In this document: positions 11,716-22,571 of the stretch, piece after piece
Layout: each line of letters starts with the position of its first letter
Position numbering within the stretch: the first letter of the stretch is position 1
Origin: Tragulus kanchil
Taxonomy: Eukaryota > Chordata > Mammalia > Artiodactyla > Tragulidae
Reading direction: 5' to 3'
NCBI GenBank assembly: GCA_022376925.1
Contig: JAIOJX010000031.1
Location: forward strand, 140,014,854-140,078,853
Length of the DNA stretch: 64,000 bases
Translations under genes and position numbers: made by a program
The notes under the pieces: generated by a model
The model's input: only the letters and a program-made list of their open reading frames with translations
The model's database searches: none
What the model was told of the DNA's origin: nothing

Positions 11716-12099
11716 GGGTATTGGTAACACTGCAACTTCCTGGGTCTGAATCACTTACTAACCAAGAAAGCCTGAATGAAATATTAATACTGAACATCGT
11801 TATGCCTCAGTTTCCTCATCTGTGAAATGAGGATAATAGCTCAGTTGGTAAAGAATCTGCCTGCAATGCAGGAGACCTGGGTTCAATCCCTGGGTTGGGA
11901 AGATCCCCTGGAGAAGGGAAAGGCTACCCACTCCAGTATTCTGGCCTAGAGAATTCCATGGCTTGTCCACGGGTCACAAAGAGTCAGACACGACAGAGTG
12001 ACTTTCACTTTCACAAGCCCCAAGTGTTGCTATGAGGATTTCATGAGTTAATATAGGCCAGTCCCACACAATGGTGCCTGACGAGAGTAGGCCCTCAGT
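11716..12099 (+). mobile_element. MIR split by a Bov-tA insertion
   Basis: The MIR core 'tgcctcagtttcctcatctg' (about 11811-11830) ends at 'aatgaggata'. After the Bov-tA it resumes with 'gttgctatgaggatttcatg' and ends in 'cctgacgagagtaggccc', the MIR 3' end. Repeated at about 12788-13173 and partly at 13900-14255 by duplications D5 and D6. Confidence 0.85.
11837..12016 (+). mobile_element. Bov-tA SINE inside MIR
   Basis: Head tagctcagttggtaaagaat, B box gggttcaatccc, then the BovA monomer 'ggaagatcccctggagaag', 'ccactccagtattctgg', 'gagtcagacacgacagag'. Appears three times (also about 12907-13087 and 13979-14167) because of duplications. This copy differs at ctggcctagagaattcc against cttgcctagagaatgcc in the other two. 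Confidence 0.9.
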
Positions 12100-12824
12100 A
12101 CATGACTCCTGAACGCTCCACAGCTCCTGTGAGCAGGCTGTGTTCCCTTGCTAAAGGCACGCAAGAGCGCACAGATGCTGGGTAATCCATCAGCCATCCA
12201 AAGTAGTCCCCTTTGCTGTGATTTAACAAGAAAGGGTGCATTCGATGCAAGATGTCCCCTAAATCAGGCATTTTTACTGCGGCTCCCCGGCATCCAGGCA
12301 CCCATGTTCCTGTCCACGAGGACCGTCCTGCCCAGCAGAGAACCACCTGGGCAGGCAGCAATTAGCTCCCTTCTCACCAGAGACCTCGGGCTGCCTGGCA
12401 GAGTGCACAGAACACCTCTGTCAGACCATGACTACTCAGCAAGCTGCCAACCAACGTCGTCCCTTTGCTCTTTCCCTGGACGATTTTCATTCGGGTTCTT
12501 GTCCACAGCCGACCTCCTGACAGCGCAGAGTTGCAGCCTCCCTCCCCCAGCAGGCTCCATCTCTGTCTGCTGTCTCGGACAAACACCTGCCCCTGACGCC
12601 AAAGGCCATTCCTCAGGCTGCCTGCTTTCTCCAGCCTTTGCTACACGGCTTTTGCTTGCTGGCTTTCACTCAAACGTCATACACTTACTTTCTTTTAATG
12701 AAGTGGCATGTAAACAACTCCCCCTCACCACTCCCCTAAGCAATTAGAGGGGAGTGTCCCAGAAGCTGGTTCATCCTGGAAAGTCAGGGTATTGGTAACA
12801 CTGCAACTTCCTGGGTCTGAATCA

Positions 12825-14992
12825 CTTACTAACCAAGAAAGCCTGAATGAAATATTAATACTGAACATCGTTATGCCTCAGTTTCCTCATCTGTGAAATG
12901 AGGATAATAGCTCAGTTGGTAAAGAATCTGCCTGCAATGCAGGAGACCTGGGTTCAATCCCTGGGTTGGGAAGATCCCCTGGAGAAGGGAAAGGCTACCC
13001 ACTCCAGTACTCTTGCCTAGAGAATGCCATGGCTTGTCCACGGGTCACAAAGAGTCAGACACGACAGAGTGACTTTCACTTTCACAAGCCCCCAAGTGTT
13101 GCTATGAGGATTTCATGAGTTAATATAGGCCAGTCCCACACAATGGTGCCTGACGTAGAGTAGGCCCTCAGTAGATGGAAGCCCTTATTATCCATCTCTG
13201 CCTTTAGGTTTCTGTTAGGCCCAGGGCTAAGAAAATCTCTCCTTAGAAGCTTAGAAGATCATGTAACAGTGCAAGCATCCTACGTCTCCTTTTCAGGAAA
13301 TGCTACCTGAGAGAGGCTAACCTCCATTAATACTCACTCCTGAATTCTATACTTCCAAGCGCTTCTGCAGTTGAGGAAAGTATTTTTCAATTGTGAATTA
13401 TTAATCTAATCTGACACAAATCTCATCTTTAATGCAGGCAAGAGAGAGGCCCTGTCAAGGACCATACATTCAAAAATCAATTCAAATACAGTTCAAGGTA
13501 ACATGCTTTTACTAAAACTACAGAGGTAGATCCAAGCCAAGAATCTTGAACTGCCATGTTGCTTTACCCATTTCACTTCTTAGAAGAACTCCAGTGTTCA
13601 ATGTAGTAAGACTGAGTAAACTAAATAAAATAACCTTCAAAACTGGTTGACTTATTTTGGGATACTAGAACGATCAAAAACAATGAGGATGAATAATCCT
13701 CCATGACATACCATTAAAGGAAGGAAGTTCCAGAAGAATACATCAGTGTCAGCCATTTAAGCTACAGGCAAGCAGAAAATAATTGGGAGAGTTTTGAAAA
13801 GGAATTTTCCATTTTTATTATCAGATATTTTTCCATCTATTTATCCATTTCTAGGGATAAAAAAATAAGTGGGTTTCCTGGTGGTCCACTGGGTAAGAGT
13901 CTGCCTTACTAACCAAGAAAGCCTGAATGAAATATTAATACTGAACATCGTTATGCCTCAGTTTCCTCATCTGTGAAATGAGGATAATAGCTCAGTTGGT
14001 AAAGAATCTGCCTGCAATGCAGGAGACCTGGGTTCAATCCCTGGGTTGGGAAGATCCCCTGGAGAAGGGAAAGGCTACCCACTCCAGTACTCTTGCCTAG
14101 AGAATGCCATGGCTTGTCCACGGGTCACAAAGAGTCAGACACGACAGAGTGACTTTCACTTTCACAAGCCCCCAAGTGTTGCTATGAGGATTTCATGAGT
14201 TAATATAGGCCAGTCCCACACAATGGTGCCTGACGAGAGTAGGCCCTCAGTAGATGGAAGCCCTTATTATCCATCTCTGCCTTTAGGTTTCTGTTAGGCC
14301 CAGGGCTAAGAAAATCTCTCCTTAGAAGCTTAGAAGATCATGTAACAGTGCAAGCATCCTACGTCTCCTTTTCAGGAAATGCTACCTGAGAGAGGCTAAC
14401 CTCCATTAATACTCACTCCTGAATTCTATACTTCCAAGCGCTTCTGCAGTTGAGGAAAGTATTTTTCAATTGTGAATTATTAATCTAATCTGACACAAAT
14501 CTCATCTTTAATGCAGGCAAGAGAGAGGCCCTGTCAAGGACCATACATTCAAAAATCAATTCAAATACAGTTCAAGGTAACATGCTTTTACTAAAACTAC
14601 AGAGGTAGATCCAAGCCAAGAATCTTGAACTGCCATGTTGCTTTACCCATTTCACTTCTTAGAAGAACTCCAGTGTTCAATGTAGTAAGACTGAGTAAAC
14701 TAAATAAAATAACCTTCAAAACTGGTTGACTTATTTTGGGATACTAGAACGATCAAAAACAATGAGGATGAATAATCCTCCATGACATACCATTAAAGGA
14801 AGGAAGTTCCAGAAGAATACATCAGTGTCAGCCATTTAAGCTACAGGCAAGCAGAAAATAATTGGGAGAGTTTTGAAAAGGAATTTTCCATTTTTATTAT
14901 CAGATATTTTTTCCATCTATTTATCCATTTCTAGGGATAAAAAAAAAATAAGTGGGTTTCCCTGGTGGTCCACTGGGTAAAGAGTCTGCCTT
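12825..14992. repeat. Direct duplication pair D6 (offset about 1080-1085 bp)
   Basis: Left unit about 12825-13909, right unit about 13905-14992. The left unit stops inside a SINE-X head and has lost homopolymer bases there (gggtttcctgg and gggtaagagt at 13871-13900, against gggtttccctgg and gggtaaagagt at 14954-14984). Confidence 0.9.
13174..13870. other. Unassigned low-repeat DNA
   Basis: No named repeat. A weak acceptor-like tttaatgcag (about 13437) and donor-like aaggtaaca (about 13500) bracket 60 bases open in one frame; too little to call an exon. Repeated at about 14255-14950. Confidence 0.35.
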
Positions 14993-15228
14993 GCAATGCA
15001 AGGGGCACCAGTTTGATCCCTGGCCGGGGAAGATCCCACGTGCCGTGGAGCAGCTGGACAAGTGTGTCCAATGACCAACCAGCACTCTGGAGCACATGTG
15101 CCCAGGGCCAGTGCTCTGCAACGAGAGAGGCCACTCCAATGGGAGGCCCACACAGGCCAAGGAATAAAGATGGATGAAAATAAATAAATAAACAAATAAA
15201 AATAATAAAAGAGCCCCCCCCCCCCGCC
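14953..15228 (+). mobile_element. SINE-X ending in a C-tract
   Basis: Full head and body (B box, gagcacatgtgcccagggcc, aggaataaagatggatg) with a TAAA-rich tail and a C-run at about 15213-15226. Flanks aaataagtg (about 14945) and aaattaagtg (about 15229) look like a target-site duplication. Confidence 0.85.
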
Positions 15229-16015
15229 AAATTAAGTGACTTTTATGTATATACCAGGCTCTGGAGTATGGATCTGTCTCATAATGAAATAAATCTGCAT
15301 TTTTGGAGCACATACCTATGGCTAGATGGTAGCAGAGAGATGGCATGGAGGCATGAGAGAGGAGAATCTTAGAAGAGAGTCTAGGACCTGCTACCGAAAA
15401 CCCATCAGGTGGGCTGCCCACATGGAGCTGATGAATAAACCCACAAAGAAAAGGCCTACGGGCTGGTCCCCACGGGCTGCCCAGCTGTTTTAGCTCCGAG
15501 AGCCCACATGTCTGTGAAAAGGTAAAAGTTAAGGCAGAATGGCTAAATATGATCAAGTTGACCTGAGGGACTTCCCCAAAAGCAAATATTAATAACATCA
15601 ATTTGAACAAACACCTAAGTCTGCACAGTAAGACCACATCTAAATGATTACTAAAGCTTTTAGCAAATTGAGCAACAATGAAATTTTACCTTAGCAATGT
15701 CTTCACCCTCCTTTAAGTAGCCCTCTTGGGAGAATAAGAAATCGTGGAAAAGGTTTCTACTGCTAAATAAAATAACCTTCAAAACTGGTTGACTTATTTT
15801 GGGATACTAGAACGATCAAAAACAATGAGGATGAATAATCCTCCATGACATACCATTAAAGGAAGGAAGTTCCAGAAGAATACATCAGTGTCAGCCATTT
15901 AAGCTACAGGCAAGCAGAAAATAATTGGGAGAGTTTTGAAAAGGAATTTTCCATTTTTATTATCAGATATTTTTTCCATCTATTTATCCATTTCTAGGGA
16001 TAAAAAAAAAATAAG

Positions 16016-16300
16016 TGGGTTTCCCTGGTGGTCCACTGGGTAAAGAGTCTGCCTTGCAATGCAAGGGGCACCAGTTTGATCCCTGGCCGGGGAAGATCCC
16101 ACGTGCCGTGGAGCAGCTGGACAAGTGTGTCCAATGACCAACCAGCACTCTGGAGCACATGTGCCCAGGGCCAGTGCTCTGCAACGAGAGAGGCCACTCC
16201 AATGGGAGGCCCACACAGGCCAAGGAATAAAGATGGATGAAAATAAATAAATAAACAAATAAAAATAATAAAAGAGCCCCCCGCCCCCGCCCCCCGCCAA
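16016..16300 (+). mobile_element. SINE-X, D7 duplicate
   Basis: Same insertion as 14953-15228, with a longer, interrupted C-tract. Confidence 0.85.
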
Positions 16301-16840
16301 ATTAAGTGACTTTTATGTATATACCAGGCTCTGGAGTATGGATCTGTCTCATAATGAAATAAATCTGCATTTTTGGAGCACATACCTATGGCTAGATGGT
16401 AGCAGAGAGATGGCATGGAGGCATGAGAGAGGAGAATCTTAGAAGAGAGTCTAGGACCTGCTACCGAAAACCCATCAGGTGGGCTGCCCACATGGAGCTG
16501 ATGAATAAACCCACAAAGAAAAGGCCTACGGGCTGGTCCCCACGGGCTGCCCAGCTGTTTTAGCTCCGAGAGCCCACATGTCTGTGAAAAGGTAAAAGTT
16601 AAGGCAGAATGGCTAAATATGATCAAGTTGACCTGAGGGACTTCCCCAAAAGCAAATATTAATAACATCAATTTGAACAAACACCTAAGTCTGCACAGTA
16701 AGACCACATCTAAATGATTACTAAAGCTTTTAGCAAATTGAGCCGCAACAATGAAATTTTACCTTAGCAATGTCTTCACCCTCCTTTAAGTAGCCCTCTT
16801 GGGGAGAATAAGAAATCGGCGGAAAAGGTTTCTACTGCTA

Positions 16841-17070
16841 AAAAACCAACAAAGACAAAATTACACTTAAGAAGAAATTATTGCCCATCGTCCTCACATC
16901 GGTTTCCATGGTTCTGGTACACTCAGAGGTGATTAAGTCTTCCGTTCAACGGGGTTTTGGAAACTCGAACAATGGTTTTTCTCCACACTTTTTTTCCCTA
17001 GAACCCCTGTGTTACTGTGTAACGCTTACTTCTATTTTTGTCTAGTTTGTTTGCTCAACTGCTTCTGCAG
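16841..17070. other. Unassigned low-repeat DNA
   Basis: No named repeat. A pyrimidine-rich stretch leads into the acceptor-like cttctgcag at 17070. Confidence 0.4.
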
Positions 17071-17186
17071 AGTTGACAACTGAAGGCTCAGTTCTGTCAC
17101 AAGAAACGACCATTATAAACTCAGTGACCACAAGCAACCCACACAATGAGCCCTATTTGCCCCACCGAGCTGAACTAAACCTCCAA
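17071..17186 (+). other. Exon-like segment, plus strand
   Basis: A T-rich pyrimidine tract ends in actgcttctgcag at 17070. A strong donor, ccaa then gtaagtatg, begins at 17187. The 116 bases between are open in only one frame (2 bases plus 38 codons, peptide rich in Thr and Ser with a Pro/His/Glu stretch at its end). No protein recognised. Open length alone is not significant; the support is the splice-site pair. Confidence 0.25.
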
Positions 17187-17442
17187 GTAAGTATGTGAGG
17201 CTGGTGGTGTTTGGCGATTATGAAAAATAACAATAACAATAAATCACTCTTGTGTTTTTGTAAAGCTTTTCTTTGCCAGATGCTCCATCAATATCACCAT
17301 AAATTTGTGGAGTACCTGCCACCTTTAACCTATCTGACGCTATCTCCACAATGGAGCTTACGAGAGTAAATTCCCAAGATTCACGTGTGTCAATTGCAAG
17401 TAGTAAACATCCTCGATTAAGACTGCTGTTATAAAAACTTAC

Positions 17443-17582
17443 ACACCAAGTGCATTTTTGACATACATAGCAACCTTTCTCCTCACTCAACGCTGGGTGG
17501 TTAACAATCAACGTAGGTCTGAACCGAAGGCCAAAATATGAAGCAAACTCTAAGGAGAAGGTGTGTGCTCCAAATTGTTTCG
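17443..17582 (-). other. Exon-like segment, minus strand
   Basis: On the minus strand, acceptor tgtttcttccag precedes 17582 and donor gtaagt starts at 17442. The segment is 140 bases (2 plus 46 codons), open, with a Cys-x2-Cys-x2-Cys cluster near its end. It lies in a longer open frame (17218-17607). No family recognised, and it is on the opposite strand to the candidate at 17071. Confidence 0.25.
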
Positions 17583-18310
17583 CTGGAAGAAACAAGGGAT
17601 GAAACAAGACAAACTGTTATAAATTCGGACCGAGAGGGTTAAAGAGTTACTAGAAAGATTTCTATTTCCAAAATGGATAAGGAGCAGATGCTCCACTCGA
17701 CCCTCTCCTCAACAATCCTAGCCAAGTTTGAAGGCCATGAGAAGGAAGAAGCAGATGGCTCAATGTGATAAGTCAAAAGGAAGTTGCATTTGCCTTATTC
17801 GGCTCCCTAGCAACTAGACTGAAGGATGCCAAGAAAGCCAGCCGGCTCTGAGGAGAAACGCTGCAGGATACTTGGAACCCAGCGGTCGGGCAGGGGAGAA
17901 CAGGCCTCCAGACACCCCCACCTGGCAAAACGAACCCTGTGCCTGCCGACACTCACGTCTCCCCCTTCACGAGGTCCTCCCCTTTCCCTCCAGGTTCCCG
18001 CTCCAGCTGACCTGGCCCTGCTAATGGCCACCCCCCCCCCGGTGACACCAAACTCTTTCAGGACCACCTTTCAAATGGCAGTGATAGCAGAGGAGCGGTC
18101 TGGCCCGACCATCAAAGAATAACATCTACTTCTCCACAGGAGGGAAGGCTTTGTGAACTCCTCATGCACCTTGGCCAGCTGGACAGAAGGCTAACAGGCC
18201 AAAAGGCCGGTGCTGCAGCACTGCTGGCCAAGCACTGAGAAGGCGGGCACACGCATCAGCAAGCATCCCGGAGGCCTGAGGAACATCCCTCCTCCAGCGA
18301 GAAGACTTAC
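17583..18310. other. Repeat-poor, moderately GC-rich DNA
   Basis: No repeat named. Open frames on both strands at 17807-18122 share a Pro/Arg-rich composition but have no recognised domain. A C-run of 10 lies near 18031. Confidence 0.4.
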
Positions 18311-18384
18311 ACTCAGGAAGGAAGTGCCTTTGTGGGAGACCATAAACACGCACATGGAGAACATCCCCATGATCACACAAATGG
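18311..18384 (-). other. Exon-like segment encoding a hydrophobic stretch, minus strand
   Basis: The minus-strand acceptor ccaggcttcctgcag ends just before 18384 and donor gtaagt starts at 18310. The 74 bases carry 2 bases plus 24 codons: a run of Ile, Val, Met, Phe and Cys resembling a membrane helix, then Ser-His-Lys. It has the same phase pattern as the segment at 17443-17582, so the two could be joined in one reading frame. No protein recognised. Confidence 0.25.
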
Positions 18385-18707
18385 CTGCAGGAAGCCTGGA
18401 ACAGTATTAAATGTTGCAAGGTCACCCTGAGCCCTGGCAACTCCACTGCAGTTTGCCAGGTTCTCATGTTCTCCCTCTAACTGGTGGCACCCATTAAACT
18501 TGAGTTCCTCTCCTACTCACTTCATGAACAGCAAATTAACAACTGTCAGTCAGAAAATGGAACTTATAAATATATTCCAGGCAATGAATACAGTTTCTCA
18601 GATGTTCAAGGAAGATGTTTTCAATGTGTTATCTGTAAGCCTTATACCATACAACCTGGGTAACAGCAACCTTCCCACATACACTTCCTAAAAAAACATG
18701 AGGAGGA

Positions 18708-18767
18708 AATTCCCTGGCTATCCAGTGGTTAGGACCCAGTGCTCTCCCTGCCAGGGGCCTCGGTTGA
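18708..18767 (+). mobile_element. Fragment of a tRNA-Glu SINE head
   Basis: gaaattccctggctatccag and ggttaggacccagtgctc match the CHR-1-like head only; the rest is absent. Confidence 0.6.
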
Positions 18768-18787
18768 AAATAAACCCATGAGGAATG

Positions 18788-19156
18788 GGGCTTCCCTGGT
18801 AGCTCACTGGTGAAGAGGTCACCTGCCAATGCAGGAGACACAGGTTCGATCCCTGATCCAGGAAGATCCCACATGGTGTGGAGTAACTAAGCCTGTGAGC
18901 CACAACTAGTGAGCCTGTGGTCTAGAGCCTCTGAGCCTTAACTATGGAGTCCTTGTGCTACAACTACTGAAGCCTGTGTGCCCTAGAGCCCGAGTTCCAC
19001 AACAAGAGAAGTCACTGCAGCAAGAGGCCTGCTCCCCTCAAGTAGAGAGTAGCCCCGACTCCCTGCAACTAGAGAAGAGCCTATGGCAGCAGTAAAAACC
19101 CAGGATAGCCAAAAATAAAATAAATAAATAAAAATTTAAAAATTTTTCAAAAAAAA
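18788..19156 (+). mobile_element. CHR-2-like SINE, full length, with target-site duplication
   Basis: Head gcttccctggtagctcactg, 'ccacaactagtgagcc', 'ctagagcccgagttcc', 'actagagaagagcc', and a long TAAA/A-rich tail. The flanking sequence aataaa[c/t]ccatgaggaa occurs before (about 18770) and after (about 19157). Confidence 0.85.
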
Positions 19157-19259
19157 AATAAATCCATGAGGAACTGAAGCTCCAATCATATGACTTGCCA
19201 CACAGCTCAGCCGGAAAGCTGAAATCCAGGTGAGTCTGACTCAAAATCCATATTCCTTT

Positions 19260-19530
19260 TTTTTTTTCTTTAATTTTTGGCCTCTATTTTTTTAAATTGA
19301 TTTTTATGTATTTTCACCCATCTTTATTCTTCGGCCTGTGTGGGCTTCCCATTGCAGTGGCCTCTCTTGTTGCAGAGCACAGACTCTGGGCGCGTGTGCT
19401 CCAGAGCACTGACTCATAATTGGACACACTGGTCCAGAGCGGCACATGGGATCTTCCCGGGCCAGGGGTCGAACCAGTGCCCCTTGCACTGCAAGGCAGA
19501 CTCTTTACCCACTGGACCACCAGGGAAGCC
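19260..19530 (-). mobile_element. SINE-X, reverse orientation, with target-site duplication
   Basis: A T-rich tail, 'catctttattcttcggcctg' and inverted B box 'ggggtcgaaccagtgcc' lead to 'ggaccaccagggaagccc'. Perfect 13-bp flanks ccatattcctttt at 19247-19259 and 19531-19543. Confidence 0.9.
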
Positions 19531-20110
19531 CCATATTCCTTTTAATATGTCACAGGCTAGAGTTTCTAGGATGAACCCAGTAAGTCTGCAAATAAAAAAG
19601 TTAGGAAGAACAATGAAAGAACGGTGAGCAAAAGGAATAAAGATTCTATTAATAAATCATCCTACATTTTGATGAAAATTTAATTCACATACGCACAAAA
19701 GCATCTCACTTGAGGACATAAGGAGTGGGAGGGAGGAGGGCTCCACAGGGCTGGGGATGCCTCTCAGGGCCACGGTGAAGAGTCTACCTCCACACACCTG
19801 GGTGGACCACTTACATAAGAACAATTCAAACTTAACATCTCAAGACTGATGTGGAGAAACTCATACACTTCTGGTAGGAATGTAAAATGGTACAATCACC
19901 TCAGAAAACAATTTGGTAGTTTCTTAAAAAGTATAACACATAACCAAGCCACACTACACCTAGATTTTTAACCAATAAAAAGGAAAGCACACGTCTACAC
20001 AAAGACTTACGCGTGAGTGTTCTCAGCAGCTTTATTTGTAACAGTCCAAACGTGGAAACATCCATCGAATATCCATGTTAACGAAAAAACAAACTGTAGT
20101 ATATCCACAC

Positions 20111-20500
20111 GTCTTAGCTGCTCAGGCTGCCATAACAAAATGCCATAGCCTGGGTAGCTAAAACAACAGAAACTTATTTTATCGGACTCTGAAAGCTCAA
20201 AGTCCAGAATCAGGATGTCAGCATGGCTGAGCTCAGGCGAGCTTCTCCCCAGCTTGCAGATGGTCACCTTGTTATGTCTTCACATGGCCTTTCTGGGTGC
20301 ATGCACATGCAGAGATAGATCTCTCTGTGTGTGTTCCTCTTCTTAAAAGGTCACCAATCCTACGGGATTATGACCTCACCCTTTGGACCTCATTTAACCT
20401 TAATCAACCCCTAAAAACTCTGTCTCACAGTATAGTCACATTGGGGGTTAAGGCTTCAACCTATGAATTATAAGGGGAAGCCAATTCAGGCCACAGCATC
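20111..20500 (-). mobile_element. MaLR-type LTR (MST/MLT1-like), reverse orientation
   Basis: Reads 'ctgccataacaaaatgcc', 'taaaacaacagaaacttat', 'cttgcagatggtcacc', 'gtcttcacatggcc' and 'cattgggggttaagg', the reverse complement of ERVL-MaLR LTR consensus segments. It is inserted between adjacent L1M sequences. Repeated at about 21191-21576 and, partly, about 22588-22706. Confidence 0.75.
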
Positions 20501-20540
20501 ATAAAACAGAATACTCCTCGGCAACAGAGAAACAAAGCAA

Positions 20541-20718
20541 GGCCATGCACCACAGCTCGAGAGCCCAGGTGCTGCAACTGCTGAGCCACGTTCTCCAGAG
20601 CCCGTGCACCACAAGTGCAGAGTCCATGCACGACAGCAGAAGGTCCCTCAAGATGCCACAAAGATCCTGCCTGCAGCAACCAAGACTCGAGGCAGCCAAA
20701 TATATAAATAAAGACTTT
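20541..20718 (+). mobile_element. CHR-2-like SINE fragment
   Basis: 'caccacagctcgagagccc', 'tgctgcaactgctgagc', 'ccagagcccgtgcacc', and a tail of ATATAAATAAAG after 'gaggcagccaaa'. The head is missing. Copies at about 21622-21795 and 22754-22925 are duplication products; this one lacks a base (gagccacgtt against gagcccacgtt). Confidence 0.7.
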
Positions 20719-21887
20719 TTAAAAAAGAAAGTACTAATCCACCTGACATGGATGAAAATTTAATTCACATGCACAAAAGCATCTCAGAGGACATAAGGAG
20801 TGGGAGGGAGGAGGGCTCCACAGGGCTGGGGATGCCTCTCAGGGCCACGGTGAAGAGTCTACCTCCACACACCTGGGTGGACCACTTACATAAGAACAAT
20901 TCAAACTTAACATCTCAAGACTGATGTGGAGAAACTCATACACTTCTGGTAGGAATGTAAAATGGTACAATCACCTCAGAAAACAATTTGGTAGTTTCTT
21001 AAAAAGTATAACACATAACCAAGCCACACTACACCTAGATTTTTAACCAATAAAAAGGAAAGCACACGTCTACACAAAGACTTACGCGTGAGTGTTCTCA
21101 GCAGCTTTATTTGTAACAGTCCAAACGTGGAAACATCCATCGAATATCCATGTTAACGAAAAAACAAACTGTAGTATATCCACACGTCTTAGCTGCTCAG
21201 GCTGCCATAACAAAATGGCATAGCCTGGGTAGCTAAAACAACAGAAACTTATTTTATCGGACTCTGAAAGCTCAAAGTCCAGAATCAGGATGTCAGCGTG
21301 GCTGAGCTCAGGCGAGCTTCTCCCCAGCTTGCAGATGGTCACCTTGTTATGTCTTCACATGGCCTTTCTGGGTGCATGCACATGCAGAGATAGATCTCTC
21401 TGTGTGTGTTCCTCTTCTTAAAAGGTCACCAATCCTACGGGATTATGACCTCACCCTTTGGACCTCATTTAACCTTAATCAACCCCTAAAAACTCTGTCT
21501 CACAGTATAGTCACATTGGGGGTTAAGGCTTCAACCTATGAATTATAAGGGGAAGCCAATTCAGGCCACAGCATCATAAAACAGAATACTCCTCGGCAAC
21601 AGAGAAACAAAGCAAGGCCATGCACCACAGCTCGAGAGCCCAGGTGCTGCAACTGCTGAGCCCACGTTCTCCAGAGCCCGTGCACCACAAGTGCAGAGTC
21701 CATGCACGACAGCAGAAGGTCCCTCAAGATGCCACAAAGATCCTGCCTGCAGCAACCAAGACTCGAGGCAGCCAAATATATAAATAAAGACTTTTTAAAA
21801 AAGAAAGTACTAATCCACCTGACATGGAAGAATCTCAAAATAATTATGTTGCATGACACCAGAAACCTCCTCTCCAACAAAATATAT

Positions 21888-22571
21888 AGTAGTCTGCTCT
21901 TATCTGTATGGGATGCATTCCAAGACCCCCCTGTGGCCTGAAACCTCAGGCAGCACCAAACCCTTCTATACCATGTGTTTCCTATACATGCATATTTATG
22001 TTCAGTTTATAAATTAGACACAGACAGAGATTAACAATAACAACAATATACATTAATTATAACACACTGTCATGAAAATTCTGTGAATGCGGCCTTCTTC
22101 TCGAAATATCTTATTGTACTGTACTCACCCTTCTTGTGAGGATGGGAGATGATAAAATGCTCGCATGATGGGATAGAGTGAGGGGAATGATATAGCACTA
22201 TGCAGCATCAGGCTACTCCTCCTGACCTTTTGATGAAAGAGGAGGATGATCTGCTTCCAGTGATCCTGGATAATGGAGGCGGGAGACACTGATGGTTATG
22301 GGCTGACGGGAGCACAGCTGTAATAGGGAGAGACCTCATCACACTACTCAGAATGGCACACCACTTAAAACTTCTCCATGGGTTAGTTCTGGAATTTTCC
22401 AGGGAAAATAAAACAAAAAATAAAATAAAATAAAATAAAAATTTCTGGAAATAAACCTCCGGTTTCTTTCTGGGATTTTCTGAAAGATTTCAGTTTAATA
22501 CTTTTGGACTGTGGTTAACTACAGTAGCTAAAGCCACAGAAAGGAAAACTGCAGATAAAAAGGACCCACTG
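21888..22571 (-). mobile_element. Tigger-type (TcMar) non-autonomous DNA transposon
   Basis: The left end agtagtctgctcttatctgt and right end ctgcagataaaaaggaccc are imperfect terminal inverted repeats next to TA. Internal 'tccaagacccccctg', 'cttattgtactgtactcacc' and 'ggaattttccaggg' match the Tigger-group pattern. No transposase frame remains. Inserted in L1M. Duplicate at about 23020-23703. Confidence 0.75.
22405..22441 (+). repeat. (AAAAT)n-like simple repeat
   Basis: A short run of AAAAT/AAATA units inside the Tigger-type element; repeated in D9. Confidence 0.7.

Larger units (their letters stand above)
11029..13173. repeat. Direct duplication pair D5 (offset about 1071-1073 bp)
   Basis: Left unit about 11029-12100, right unit about 12100-13173. 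'cctgacgagagtagg' near the left edge lacks one base present in 'cctgacgtagagtagg'. Confidence 0.9.
14700..16840. repeat. Direct duplication pair D7 (offset about 1063-1074 bp)
   Basis: Left unit about 14700-15767, right unit about 15763-16840. The C-tract after the SINE differs between copies: one uninterrupted C-run (15213-15226) against C-runs broken by G (16276-16297). Small indels also separate the right ends (gagcaacaatg against gagccgcaacaatg). Confidence 0.9.
19671..21828. repeat. Direct duplication pair D8 (offset about 1076-1080 bp)
   Basis: Left unit about 19671-20752, right unit about 20751-21828. Single-base differences inside the unit (aaaatgccatagcc against aaaatggcatagcc, gtcagcatggct against gtcagcgtggct) look allelic. 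The first 40 bases of the right unit have deletions. Confidence 0.9.

Noticed and set aside
11029..14992. Real local triplication of a MIR/Bov-tA unit
   Set aside because: The three copies are explained by two overlapping artefact-type duplications with the same offset as elsewhere, and edge errors mark the joins.
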